Source of the DNA: Colwellia sp. MB3u-45
GTDB lineage: Bacteria > Pseudomonadota > Gammaproteobacteria > Enterobacterales > Alteromonadaceae
Direction: 5' to 3'
DNA length: 64,000 nt
Assembly (NCBI RefSeq): GCF_014077005.1
Contig: NZ_JACGVC010000049.1
Span: 62,001-126,000, forward strand
In this document: piece by piece, positions 35,606 to 46,977 of the stretch
Numbering within the stretch: the stretch's first letter is position 1
How the letters are laid out: the number at the start of each line of letters is the position of its first letter
Notes under the pieces: generated by a model
What the model saw: only the letters and a program-made list of their open reading frames with translations
Told to the model about the DNA's origin: nothing
Databases searched by the model: none
Program-made: the position numbers and the translations under genes

Positions 35606-36520
35606 TTAATCGCTATCACTCAAGGCTTCAAAGCCAGAGACCACATCAAATAACTCTTCATCTATATCGCTTTGGCGTAGGCGATGAAAGCTTAGATTCA
35701 AATCATTCTGTTGTTCCTCGATATTTTTTTCTGCTCGTTGCATCGCCGCAAGACGACTAGCATTTTCGCTTGCCAATGACTCTGCGCACGCTCTGAACAA
35801 GCTAACAAAAAGGTATTCACGTACCAATGCTCTTAGGGTTTTATCTCGTTCAGGTAGCACTTCAGGTAGATTATTCGTCGGCCACTTAATATCAATGAAA
35901 TTTTTTTGTAAGCTTTCATTCAAGGGCAATAACTGTTGACTCACTGGCTTATAAATAGAGTCAACTTGAGGACGATGATGAAAAAGATAAACTTGATCTA
36001 TTGTTCCTAGTTCACGCTGTGCTTCAATTTCAGTCAATATGTCAGCGACCAATGCCGTTATAGCATTAATTGAATTGGGTAGTATAAAGTCGTCTTTAAG
36101 TGTGACTTCATTTTCAGCCCAATGGGTATCAGCTAAACGCGACTTTATACGTTCGCCTACAGCCCAAACAATTTTATGCCCTGTTTTATGCGCTGATATT
36201 GTTGCCAAAGTGCTAGTAACAAATTCTGCCATCACTTCATTAAATTGACCCACTAGCCCCTGATCTGAGCCAAACACGATCACGCCCACACCAAGCCTTT
36301 TTTGTTGATTGCTGATTTTTATAACATTAGGCGAGTGGTGTCGTTGAAAACAAGCTATCAGCCCAAGTTGCACGGTACGATAGTAATCATCAAGTGAACT
36401 CACAGCATGCTCATATTGGCTAATACTTGAAGATGCCATAGCCTTCATGGTACTTACCACAGACTTAAGTTCTTCTGTACTGGTGATTTTTCGCCGTAGA
36501 CTAGCAACACTGTCGGTCAT
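35606..36520 (-). CDS. atpG: N-ATPase gamma subunit
   Basis: The protein is 304 aa. The N-terminus SLRRKITSTEELKSVVSTMKAMASSSI and C-terminal FRACAESLASENASRLAAMQRAEKNIEE are the two long coiled-coil helices of the rotor shaft; VFGSDQGLVGQFNE is the conserved foot region. It is the last gene of the operon, as in other N-ATPases. A 122-base gap with an 18-bp tandem duplication separates it from atpA, longer than any other gap in the operon. Confidence 0.93.
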   Translation of the reverse strand: MTDSVASLRRKITSTEELKSVVSTMKAMASSSISQYEHAVSSLDDYYRTVQLGLIACFQRHHSPNVIKISNQQKRLGVGVIVFGSDQGLVGQFNEVMAEFVTSTLATISAHKTGHKIVWAVGERIKSRLADTHWAENEVTLKDDFILPNSINAITALVADILTEIEAQRELGTIDQVYLFHHRPQVDSIYKPVSQQLLPLNESLQKNFIDIKWPTNNLPEVLPERDKTLRALVREYLFVSLFRACAESLASENASRLAAMQRAEKNIEEQQNDLNLSFHRLRQSDIDEELFDVVSGFEALSDSD

Positions 36521-36574
36521 GTTTTATTACTCATAAATAATCACTTATCGTTCGCTCTGCATCGTTGATCCTTT

Positions 36575-36610
36575 ATAGTTATTCACTAATAGATAGTTAT
36601 TCACTAATAG
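36575..36610. repeat. 18-bp perfect tandem duplication between atpA and atpG
   Basis: The unit atagttattcactaatag occurs twice head to tail. It lies in the only long gap of the operon, in front of atpG, and could alter leader structure. Confidence 0.9.
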
Positions 36611-36642
36611 AGCCTGCTTAATTAAAACTGCGCTAAGCAATG

Positions 36643-38277
36643 TTACTTTAGCTTTTCATCCTTGGGTAAGTCATTAACTGAATTATCAGGCAAGTCACTC
36701 GCCGAATCACTGCTTGAGTTACTGGGCCTATCACTCGGAAAAAGTGTGATCAATGCATCGCGCGCAAGCTCAATAATACTCGCTCTATCTTCCTTACTTA
36801 ATGTTTTAACACTTTGTAATCGCTCTGTTATCTCAACAGGAATTTCAGCCGCTGAAACGCGGACTAGATGTTCGGCAGACGTCATATCTGCTAGTGGGAT
36901 GTCATCAAATAGCTTAGCGGTCAAAGCGAGAAGAACAGAAATTTGTTCAACCATAGAAACAGGACTGAATTCCGACTGTTTCAGGCAGGCACGAATACGC
37001 CGACCATGTTCGATAATTTTTAGTGTGCTGTCATCGAGTTTAGCGCCAAAGCGGGCAAAGGCTTCAAGCTCTTCAAATTGTGCATAAGCCAGTTTTAGGT
37101 TAGCTGTTACCGCACGGTAGGCAGCGTTTTGTGCCTTACCACCAACACGTGATACAGATTTTCCTACATCAACCGCCGGCAAAACCCCCAGTTCAAACAG
37201 CGATGGTGAGAGATAAATTTGGCCATCGGTAATAGAAATAAGATTAGTTGGAATGTAAGCGGAAATATCCTGCGCTTCGGTTTCAATAATAGGCAATGCC
37301 GTCAAGGAGCCACCACCAAGCTCTTCACGCAAATGCGTCGCGCGTTCCAGTAAGCGAGAGTGAATATAAAAAATATCACCCGGGAATGCCTCGCGACCAG
37401 GCGGGCGCCGTAATAATAAAGACAGTTCGCGATAGGCACGCGCGTGATGAGTCAAATCGTCATAAACAATCAAAACATCACGGCCCTTTTGCATAAAATA
37501 CTCGGCGATGCTTGTTGCCGAATAAGGGGCAATATAGGCAAGTCCCGGTGGTTCATTACCTTCAGTAACCACCACTATAGTGTAAGCTAACGCACCTTTT
37601 TCGCGTAGCGTTGCAATAACTTTAGCCACACCTGAAGCACGCTGGCCAATGGCACAATACACGCAGAGTACGTTCTGATCTTTCTGATTTAAAATAGTAT
37701 CAAGGGCAATCGCTGTTTTACCCGTCTGGCGGTCACCCAAAATTAATTCTCGCTGACCGCGCCCAACAGGCACAAGGGCATCAATAACTTTGATACCCGT
37801 TTGCAAGGGTACGCTGACCGGTGCGCGATCCATAATAGGCGCAGATGGTCTTTCAACAGGAAGGCGTATGCTAGTCAGTAACTTTCCCTTAGCGTCTAGC
37901 GGTTCACCAATCGGATTAATGATACGCCCAATCAGTGCATCGCCCACAGGTACATCAACCACATTACCTCTGCGTTCAACTTCATCACCCACCTGCAAAT
38001 GCCAATAATCACCGAGCAGCACAACACCGATTTCATGTTCATCAACATTAAAGGCAATACCAGAGATACCGCCTGGAAAGCTAAGTAACTCTTCAAAACC
38101 TACGTTAGGCAAACCTGAAACTATGGCAATGCCCGTTGTGATGCGGATAATATTACCGACTTCTTTGGCCTGAAATGGTGGCGTAAAAGCTGCCCTTGCT
38201 TTTGCCATGCTTGAAAAAACATCATCAAAGGTTGTTTGTAACAAGCTTGCTTTGATAAAATCAGCCTCGGGTTTCAT
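36643..38277 (-). CDS. atpA: N-ATPase alpha subunit
   Basis: About 544 aa from the ATG at 38277 (MKPEADFIKASLL), with aagg upstream; the frame reaches 38325 but the extra part lies inside atpF. It has the regulatory nucleotide site Walker A GDRQTGKTAIALD, the DELSE-like region and VGRGQRELILGD. The C-terminus is a low-complexity Ser/Asp/Pro tail (PSNSSSDSASDLPDN). The start overlaps atpF by 17 bases. Part of the F1 head of the second, N-type ATPase. Confidence 0.93.
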   Translation of the reverse strand: MKPEADFIKASLLQTTFDDVFSSMAKARAAFTPPFQAKEVGNIIRITTGIAIVSGLPNVGFEELLSFPGGISGIAFNVDEHEIGVVLLGDYWHLQVGDEVERRGNVVDVPVGDALIGRIINPIGEPLDAKGKLLTSIRLPVERPSAPIMDRAPVSVPLQTGIKVIDALVPVGRGQRELILGDRQTGKTAIALDTILNQKDQNVLCVYCAIGQRASGVAKVIATLREKGALAYTIVVVTEGNEPPGLAYIAPYSATSIAEYFMQKGRDVLIVYDDLTHHARAYRELSLLLRRPPGREAFPGDIFYIHSRLLERATHLREELGGGSLTALPIIETEAQDISAYIPTNLISITDGQIYLSPSLFELGVLPAVDVGKSVSRVGGKAQNAAYRAVTANLKLAYAQFEELEAFARFGAKLDDSTLKIIEHGRRIRACLKQSEFSPVSMVEQISVLLALTAKLFDDIPLADMTSAEHLVRVSAAEIPVEITERLQSVKTLSKEDRASIIELARDALITLFPSDRPSNSSSDSASDLPDNSVNDLPKDEKLK

Positions 38278-39232
38278 TACGGCCCTTTTCAGTTTTATTG
38301 GTGGGTATTGCATCATTAGCATCATTAATAACAGTAGTTTCGTTTTGACTCTTTGCTTTATGATTGATTTGGCTATTATCTAAGCTGTTATCTAAGTTAT
38401 TGCCTTCACTATCACCTTCACTATTACTTTGCGCTTTGCTTTCAACATGAACTAAGCTTTGTAATATTTGATCCACTCCCTTAGCCAAGGAGGTAAGGTA
38501 ATCACTGATACTCCAGGCTACTTTTTGGCCATTCGCACTGATTTCAATACCACTAACGACAGTTGAATCGATGACAAATGCAAAGGCTATTGCATCGTTA
38601 TCGTCATAGCCAAGGGTATGTTTAATCGTGCTTTCAATCTGCGCACGCTGTTCCTCAGTTAAAGTAAAGCCGGTACGCACTACCAATGGGGTTTTATTGG
38701 TTGGCATCAATGATTGAAATGCCAATTTAAAGGCTGCCTTTTCTTCAACGCTGATTGTTTTAAAACGTTGAAGAAACACTAAAACTATTTGTTCTTCTAA
38801 GCTTGCTTGTGCTAAATCATTAAGTACCTTGCGAACAATGTTAAACACCTCTTCACGTGCGCGCTGGCTAAGTGCATCTTGCAAACTTAGTTGCTCATTT
38901 TTAAGTGCAAGCTGAAGTTTTACACGTAAGTCATCTGATTGTTGTCTAACCTCGTCGAACAAACGCGCGCGCTCCGTTTTTACCTCAGCGCTAAGCTGAT
39001 TGGTGCGCGTTGTCTGTTGGGCATCAAACACAGCATTTTTATGCACAAACTCATTACGCTGCTGCTCGGCTTCAACACTTTTTTTGTCCGCATCAGCAAG
39101 CGCACTAGCAATGCGCTTTTCACGAGCGTCAATCGCATTGAGAATAGGTCGATATAAAAAGCGCTTTAGTAACCACGCGAGAATCAGAAAATTGATTACT
39201 TGCGCAAGCACGGTAAACCAATCAATAAGCAT
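38261..39232 (-). CDS. atpF: N-ATPase b subunit with delta-like C-terminal region
   Basis: The protein is 323 aa, longer than a normal b subunit. One N-terminal membrane span (INFLILAWLLKRFLY) is followed by a charged coiled coil to about residue 150. Residues 175-270 (RTGFTLTEEQRAQIESTI, VVSGIEISANGQKVAWSISDYL) resemble the C-terminal part of the delta subunit, fitting the absence of a separate delta gene. A tail of about 50 residues is rich in Asn, Ser and Asp with repeated SEG and DNS motifs. Confidence 0.9.
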   Translation of the reverse strand: MLIDWFTVLAQVINFLILAWLLKRFLYRPILNAIDAREKRIASALADADKKSVEAEQQRNEFVHKNAVFDAQQTTRTNQLSAEVKTERARLFDEVRQQSDDLRVKLQLALKNEQLSLQDALSQRAREEVFNIVRKVLNDLAQASLEEQIVLVFLQRFKTISVEEKAAFKLAFQSLMPTNKTPLVVRTGFTLTEEQRAQIESTIKHTLGYDDNDAIAFAFVIDSTVVSGIEISANGQKVAWSISDYLTSLAKGVDQILQSLVHVESKAQSNSEGDSEGNNLDNSLDNSQINHKAKSQNETTVINDANDAIPTNKTEKGRNETRG

Positions 39233-39235
39233 AAT

Positions 39236-39520
39236 TTATGGCCCTACCACCTGAGCAGCAAGCACATAATTCCAAAATGGATTGGCGAACAACAAAATCA
39301 TCGAAACCACAAAACAATAGATGGCAGTAGATTCGATCATTGCCAAACCAACGAATAATGTCCGGGTGATAGTTGCCGATGCGTCGGGCTGCTGAGCCAG
39401 AGAAGACAGCGCAACCGCCACTGCCTTACCTTCAGCAAGCGACGGGCCGACAACACCAATAGCAATAGTAATCCCAGCAGTGATAATAGATACCACCGCA
39501 ATTATAGTCATGCTGTCCAT
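39236..39520 (-). CDS. atpE: N-ATPase c subunit (rotor ring)
   Basis: The protein is 94 aa, two membrane helices with a polar QQPD loop. Helix 1 has Glu30 in GPSLAEGKA, and helix 2 has Glu63-Ser64-Thr65 and Tyr68 in MIESTAIY. In the Na+-binding c subunits of Ilyobacter the position of Glu30 is Gln, so this subunit has two carboxylates as is usual in N-ATPases. The EST-Y pattern is a Na+-type ligand set; whether the ring moves Na+ or H+ cannot be decided from sequence. Confidence 0.95.
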   Translation of the reverse strand: MDSMTIIAVVSIITAGITIAIGVVGPSLAEGKAVAVALSSLAQQPDASATITRTLFVGLAMIESTAIYCFVVSMILLFANPFWNYVLAAQVVGP

Positions 39521-39558
39521 AAGTTCTCCAAAGTTAATCCTAGTTGTTTATGCATTGT

Positions 39559-40245
39559 CTAACTGCCATTGGCTTTAGGTTTTATTGTGCTAGTAGCCGC
39601 AGCGATATAGACAGTGGCTAAAATAAAAAAAATATAAGCTTGCACAATACCCGTGAGCAAGCCAAGTACGGTCATCACGATGGGAAACAAAAAAGGCGTA
39701 ATACTGACAAGAATACCGATGATCATGGCACCGCTCATCATGTTGCCAAAAAGACGTACGGCCAGAGCGAGCGTACGAGATATTTCACTGATAATGTTAA
39801 AAGGTAGCATGATAAAAGTGGGCTTAGTATAAGAAGCAAGGTAGCTAGCTAGGCCTTGTTCTTGAATACCGTATAGTGGCACCGCGATAAAAACACATAG
39901 CGCCAGCGCCGCTGTGGTCGAGAGTGAACCTGTCGCGGGTTCAAAACCTGGAAAGACAGTACCCAAGGCAGAAATGGCAATAAATAAGAACAGTGAACCG
40001 AGAAAAGCTAAGTAATGATGAGGGTGCTTTAAGCCAACGTCTTCGATTTGTTTACTGATATTAATCACCACGACTTCAAGCAGATTTTGCCAGCGAGAAC
40101 GATGTAAATGGGTGCTTAGCTTATGGGTAATCAGCATCGAGCTCAGTACCAAGACCAAGATCACAGCCCAAGTGGAAACTATAGTAGCGTTGAGTTTTAT
40201 AAACCCCAGTTGCCAGAAAATGATTTGATCAGGGCTAAGGTTCAT
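39559..40245 (-). CDS. atpB: N-ATPase a subunit
   Basis: The protein is 228 aa with five to six membrane segments. The essential Arg is in the segment ISRTLALAVRLFGNMMSG, followed by the C-terminal helix GIVQAYIFFILATVYI. It forms the ion half-channels with the c ring. It overlaps atpR by four bases (ATGA). Confidence 0.95.
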   Translation of the reverse strand: MNLSPDQIIFWQLGFIKLNATIVSTWAVILVLVLSSMLITHKLSTHLHRSRWQNLLEVVVINISKQIEDVGLKHPHHYLAFLGSLFLFIAISALGTVFPGFEPATGSLSTTAALALCVFIAVPLYGIQEQGLASYLASYTKPTFIMLPFNIISEISRTLALAVRLFGNMMSGAMIIGILVSITPFLFPIVMTVLGLLTGIVQAYIFFILATVYIAAATSTIKPKANGS

Positions 40246-40610
40246 AAATTACGGCCATAGGCTGTTTGCTTTTGTACTGGCTCTGACGGCTTGTTTTCTC
40301 TTAGGTTTTTTTGAGGTTTTTTGTGAATACTTTTTTCAGTACTGTTGTCAGAGTATCGCGTTGCCAAAAAGCGCACCACCATAAAACCGACTAAGCCAGC
40401 CACCAAGCGTAACCAGTTGTCACCAAGGATTAAATAAAAACCAACAATGACCGTACTGGTTCGAAAAAACAGGCTAAAGACAAATAACAGCGCAACATAT
40501 TGACTTGAGCCAAGCTGACGCACAGTCCACCAAAGCCCTGCAAAATAGAATACGCCAAGCATTGCCCCAACTAGCAAGGCAAATAATCCCTCTAGGTTAT
40601 CAATCATCAT
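40242..40610 (-). CDS. atpR: N-ATPase AtpR subunit
   Basis: About 122 aa from the ATG at 40610 (or 40607); the longer frame to 40682 lies inside atpQ. Three membrane segments (GLFALLVGAMLGVFYFAGLWW, YVALLFVFSLFFRTS, WLRLVAGLVGFMVVRFLA) and a basic C-terminal tail. AtpR is diagnostic for N-ATPases and is thought to help assemble the c ring. It overlaps the atpQ stop by about ten bases. Confidence 0.9.
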   Translation of the reverse strand: MMIDNLEGLFALLVGAMLGVFYFAGLWWTVRQLGSSQYVALLFVFSLFFRTSTVIVGFYLILGDNWLRLVAGLVGFMVVRFLATRYSDNSTEKSIHKKPQKNLRENKPSEPVQKQTAYGRNL

Positions 40611-41007
40611 TATTTTCGTCCTCGTCTCGGTGAATCTCTTTATATTCCTTATCGACCCAGCGCCAAGCGGTAAAACAGCCAAGGCATAAACCGATAATGA
40701 GTAAGGTTAATGTCCAAGAGTTTTCGCTTGGATAATGCTTATCTAACCAAATGCCTAATGCGGCGCTAAGCACTGTTGGTATCGCAACCGACCAACCCAC
40801 TAGCCCCATCATGCCTAGGCCAGACCACACGGTTTGATTAACATGTCGCTGCGCTTTAAGTTTTCGTGCGGCCATATCACCAACCTGTTGACTAAACCTA
40901 GTGCCACGGTGCTTAGCGTTAGCTAACTTAACCTCAGCCAATTGCGCTGCATTTAACTCAGCTTTAAGTTTGGGTTTGGGTTTGGGTTTGGGTTTATCAG
41001 GCATCAC
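40600..41007 (-). CDS. atpQ: N-ATPase AtpQ (AtpI-like) subunit
   Basis: The protein is 135 aa. Two membrane segments (GLMGLVGWSVAIPTVLSAALG and TLTLLIIGLCLGCFTAW) match the AtpI/AtpQ family of assembly factors. The N-terminus is a low-complexity KPKPKPK run encoded by four perfect tttggg hexamers (40969-40992). It starts three bases past the epsilon stop. Confidence 0.9.
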   Translation of the reverse strand: MMPDKPKPKPKPKLKAELNAAQLAEVKLANAKHRGTRFSQQVGDMAARKLKAQRHVNQTVWSGLGMMGLVGWSVAIPTVLSAALGIWLDKHYPSENSWTLTLLIIGLCLGCFTAWRWVDKEYKEIHRDEDENNDD

Positions 41008-41009
41008 AA

Positions 41010-43534
<2,525 letters not shown>

Positions 43535-44050
43535 CTAAAAAATAAAAGGCTTTTTATTGGCTTTCATTCGAATCCAATTTAAGGAATACCTCACCGACTT
43601 ACGTGCAATAATGGTTTGTTCAAGCTTGTTTTTACCTGGAAACGGCATCAAGCTCAGCCCCATCAACATGGTGAGTAGACCTTGACCCGGTAAAACTAAC
43701 ATTACCAGCCCACAGATTAACAAGAATAGCCCAACCATAATCTTCACTATGTTGATCATCAAGCTTACGCTGCGATTTATGGGTGTTAAGCGCGAAGTTT
43801 CATTCGTATCATCAGCAGAGCTATTTTTTCCAAGTTTATTTTTATGAGCTATATTTTTATCAGCTAGGTTTTCATGGCTTAAGTTGTTTCGGACAAAGTA
43901 TCGTGAATCCATTTGTGTAATGACATAACTTATTATGATGAAATAAACAATGGCAGCGGCTGTCGTTAAAAACATGGTTAAGAGCATAAAATTAGCATCA
44001 AAATTTGCCATTAAATAGCTTGCCACTTGGTTATAATAATCTTTAAGCAC
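43535..44050 (-). CDS. PGPGW-type transmembrane protein
   Basis: The protein is 171 aa with one N-terminal and two C-terminal membrane segments. The C-terminal MLVLPGQGLLTMLMGLSLM with a following MPFPGKNK is the core motif of the PGPGW family, of unknown function. A hydrophilic Asn/Lys-rich loop of about 45 residues sits between the segments. It is divergent from the cardiolipin synthase gene, 61 bases away. Confidence 0.75.
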   Translation of the reverse strand: MLKDYYNQVASYLMANFDANFMLLTMFLTTAAAIVYFIIISYVITQMDSRYFVRNNLSHENLADKNIAHKNKLGKNSSADDTNETSRLTPINRSVSLMINIVKIMVGLFLLICGLVMLVLPGQGLLTMLMGLSLMPFPGKNKLEQTIIARKSVRYSLNWIRMKANKKPFIF

Positions 44051-44111
44051 TTTGGTTTTCCACGATTAATTAAATAGCTGATTTAGCAGCGTATTATTTG
44101 GGTTGGTCTTT

Positions 44112-45566
44112 ATGCAAATATTTGAAGAATTGGTTCAATGGCTCAGCACCCACTGGGTAACCATCATAGTTATTTTCCATATTAGCTTATCTTTTATAAC
44201 ATCGATACATGTACTTCTGTTCAAAGAAAACGAACGCACATCACTGGCTTGGATTGGTCTTGTCATACTTTCGCCGGTTATTGGCAGCCTATTTTATTGG
44301 TTGTTTGGCATAAATCGTATCCAGCGTTTAGCACAAAAAAAACACCCACCAACACTTAAGCAAGACTTCTGCTCAACAGAAAAAACCATTAAATTTCACC
44401 AGTTACCTAAAAATTGGCATTCAGCCATTATCGCGGCTCATACTATTCACCCCGTTAATTACCTGGCTAATAACAGCGTTGAGCCACTGATTAATGGCGA
44501 TACAGCTTACCCAACCATGATCCAGTCTATTGATGACGCTAAGAATTATATTGTTTTATCGAGTTATATATTTGCTTACGATTCACTGGGTCGCCAATTT
44601 GTTAACGCTTTAGCTCGAGCGCATCAAAGAGGTGTAACAGTAAACGTATTACTGGACGGAATTGGTATTGGCTATAGTTGGCAGAAAGTCGACCGTGCCT
44701 TAAAAAAAATGGGGGTAAAAACGGCTCGTTTCTTACCCGCTATTTCCCTTACCAGCTTTCGCTTTATTAACTTAAGAAATCATCGCAAAACACTGTGTAT
44801 AGATGGTGAAGTAGCCTACATGGGGGGCATAAACATCAGTAAAAATAATATCATTAAAGCGGCAATACACCCCATTGATGATATTCACTTTAAAGTTACC
44901 GGTCCAGTGATTGACCAAATTAGTCAAGTATTCATCGAAGATTGGTTTTTTGCCACCGGCGAGCACATTAATTTTCCCTACTGGCAGTCAAACACTGCTG
45001 AGCAAAAAAATAGTCATTCTGTTATTGCTCGAGTCATACAAGATGGGCCCGATGAACACCATAACAGAGTCAGGTGGACATTAATTAATGCCTTAGTTTG
45101 CGCAAATAAGAGTGTAAAAATAATGACACCTTATTTTATCCCTGACCAAACATTAATGACTTCTCTTCACGCCGCGGCATTGCGTGGCGTGTCAATCGAA
45201 ATTATTGTGCCTGAGCACAGCGACATTACTTTTGTAGACTGGGTAATGGCAGCAAATTTCTCAAGAATAATAAAACACGGTATAAAGATATACCAAAACC
45301 AAAGACCTTTTGACCACAGTAAAATTGTGATCATTGATGACATTTGGTCGTTTATAGGCTCTAGCAACTGGGACGCCAGAAGTCTCGAGCTCAACTTTGA
45401 AATCAACCTAGAGTGCTATGATGTGAATCTCAATGCAAAACTGACCGCCTTTTTTGCCTTAAAAAAGCAAAATACTACACCCGTTATTGCAAGCGAATTT
45501 AATAACTTGCCAATCTACAAAAAAATTCGCAACAACTTATTTCGTTTGTTTTCACCTTATTTGTAA
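44112..45566 (+). CDS. cls: Cardiolipin synthase, ClsA-type
   Basis: About 484 aa from the ATG at 44112; the frame opens nine bases earlier with TTG. Two N-terminal membrane segments are followed by two phospholipase D motifs, NHRKTLCIDGEVAYMGG and FDHSKIVIIDDIWSFIGSSN. The enzyme condenses two phosphatidylglycerols, or uses phosphatidylethanolamine, to make cardiolipin at the inner membrane. An EEP-family gene follows 49 bases later on the same strand. Confidence 0.95.
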   Translation: MQIFEELVQWLSTHWVTIIVIFHISLSFITSIHVLLFKENERTSLAWIGLVILSPVIGSLFYWLFGINRIQRLAQKKHPPTLKQDFCSTEKTIKFHQLPKNWHSAIIAAHTIHPVNYLANNSVEPLINGDTAYPTMIQSIDDAKNYIVLSSYIFAYDSLGRQFVNALARAHQRGVTVNVLLDGIGIGYSWQKVDRALKKMGVKTARFLPAISLTSFRFINLRNHRKTLCIDGEVAYMGGINISKNNIIKAAIHPIDDIHFKVTGPVIDQISQVFIEDWFFATGEHINFPYWQSNTAEQKNSHSVIARVIQDGPDEHHNRVRWTLINALVCANKSVKIMTPYFIPDQTLMTSLHAAALRGVSIEIIVPEHSDITFVDWVMAANFSRIIKHGIKIYQNQRPFDHSKIVIIDDIWSFIGSSNWDARSLELNFEINLECYDVNLNAKLTAFFALKKQNTTPVIASEFNNLPIYKKIRNNLFRLFSPYL

Positions 45567-45615
45567 CTAGAACCAAAACCTCACGGTCATAAATTTTATT
45601 AAAGAGGGTTTTTTC

Positions 45616-46368
45616 ATGATTAAAGGTCGATATAGCAAAGTGGAATCGCTGAAAATTATGGGCCGCGCCTCTAAGCAGGTATTGGGACCAAATATAGAGA
45701 TATTGATGTGGAATGTTTTTAAATGCCAAAAAAAAGGCTGGCAAGACGATTTTATAACACTAATGCGCGAAAAAGATTTAATTCTCTTGCAGGAGGCTAT
45801 TATCAACTCGCCCTTCGACAGCCATTTTAAAGCCTCGTTGCAACATCAATGGATTATGGCGCGTAGTTTTAAAAACATAAAAACCAACATAGAAACCGGT
45901 GTTAAAACCGGATCGACTGTTGCGGCAAAAAGACATTATTATTCAGTATCTGAGCACAGTGAACCCATTTCTAAAACAAAAAAAATGTTATTGGCAAGCG
46001 TATATCCATTACATAGCCTTGAGCAGTCATTATTGGTGGTCAATGCCCATATTATCAATTTTGTTTCTTTCGAAAAATTCAAATCACATTTAGATCAAGT
46101 ATTTAGCACGCTTGAACATCATGACGGGCCGATATTAATGGCCGGAGATTTTAATACCTGGAATAGTAAAAGATTGAAATATTTTAATCAGCTCACCAGG
46201 TTATTTTCGTTAAATGAAGTAAAAATGAAGCGTCAGCCAAGACTAAAGCATTTATTTCAGCACCTTGACCATATCTACTGTCGCGGATTAACGGTTGTCG
46301 ATACGCACGTACATACACATATTCACTCTTCTGATCACTACCCTATTAGCTTGTCGTTACTGAGCTAA
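45616..46368 (+). CDS. Endonuclease/exonuclease/phosphatase-family hydrolase
   Basis: The protein is 250 aa. Conserved EEP motifs appear in order: MWNVFKCQ, LLQEA, VNAHI, AGDFNTW and the terminal SSDHYPIS. There is no signal peptide. The short gap after cls suggests a shared transcript, and the fold also covers phosphodiesterases acting on lipids or nucleic acids, so a link to membrane lipids is possible. Substrate unknown. Confidence 0.88.
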   Translation: MIKGRYSKVESLKIMGRASKQVLGPNIEILMWNVFKCQKKGWQDDFITLMREKDLILLQEAIINSPFDSHFKASLQHQWIMARSFKNIKTNIETGVKTGSTVAAKRHYYSVSEHSEPISKTKKMLLASVYPLHSLEQSLLVVNAHIINFVSFEKFKSHLDQVFSTLEHHDGPILMAGDFNTWNSKRLKYFNQLTRLFSLNEVKMKRQPRLKHLFQHLDHIYCRGLTVVDTHVHTHIHSSDHYPISLSLLS

Positions 46369-46380
46369 AATCCAACAAAA

Positions 46381-46413
46381 ATAATATAACCTCTCTTGTA
46401 GAGGTTATATTAT
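46381..46413. terminator. Hairpin after the cls-EEP pair
   Basis: A perfect 14-bp stem (ataatataacctct / agaggttatattat) with a 5-base loop lies 12 bases past the EEP stop. The upper stem is AT-rich and no T run follows. Confidence 0.65.
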
Positions 46414-46559
46414 AAACCATGTTTGGCTGCTCAAGTATCACGACTTAGCATGATAGTTCTCCTATTTGTTACCTTACTCAATTACCTTACTCAAAGTAGT
46501 CACAATCCAAGATAATCAATGATGATAAATCACAGCACAAAAACAACCGTAATTAGGTA

Positions 46560-46802
46560 TTACTGTTCATCATATTTTTTGGCTTTCGCTTCAACCAAAT
46601 GCACAATACCCAAGGCTTTTAATAGGTATTTTTCGTCAACAGGCGATGTTGAGCCGTGACGTATTTTATAAAGAAAGTATTTCTCAAAGGCAATCTTAGC
46701 AAAATGCACCCATTTGCCTTTTGAATACCACGTTTTGTTTCTTGGCGGAATTTGTGGCAAAGCAACAAAGGTGGCTCCGGTATCACCCATTAATGTTAAC
46801 AT
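46560..46802 (-). pseudogene. C-terminal fragment of a sulfide:quinone reductase
   Basis: The 80-residue open frame reads MGDTGATFVALPQIPPRNKTW, then WVHFAKIAFEKYFLYKIRHG, SPVDEKYLLKALGI. This is the C-terminal membrane-binding end of FAD-dependent sulfide:quinone or sulfide-type NADH-dehydrogenase-like oxidoreductases, which are normally about 400 aa. The FAD-binding and redox-Cys parts are absent: a TAG lies in frame 20 bases upstream and aconitase starts beyond. It is probably a leftover of a deletion. Sulfide-related genes survive at 60-61.7 kb. Confidence 0.7.
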
Positions 46803-46977
46803 TGAGAGTCTAACTCCCCCCTACCTTTGCCTTTACTCATGCTGATATGTTAAATTCAAACCTGTTTTATGACTTATCCACTATATTTTTAGTCTAGTAT
46901 TGTTACTGTAGATTTACTAATCTAATGTGATGCGTTATACCAATCGAACTAATGCTTTTAAATGGAGATAACTACTA

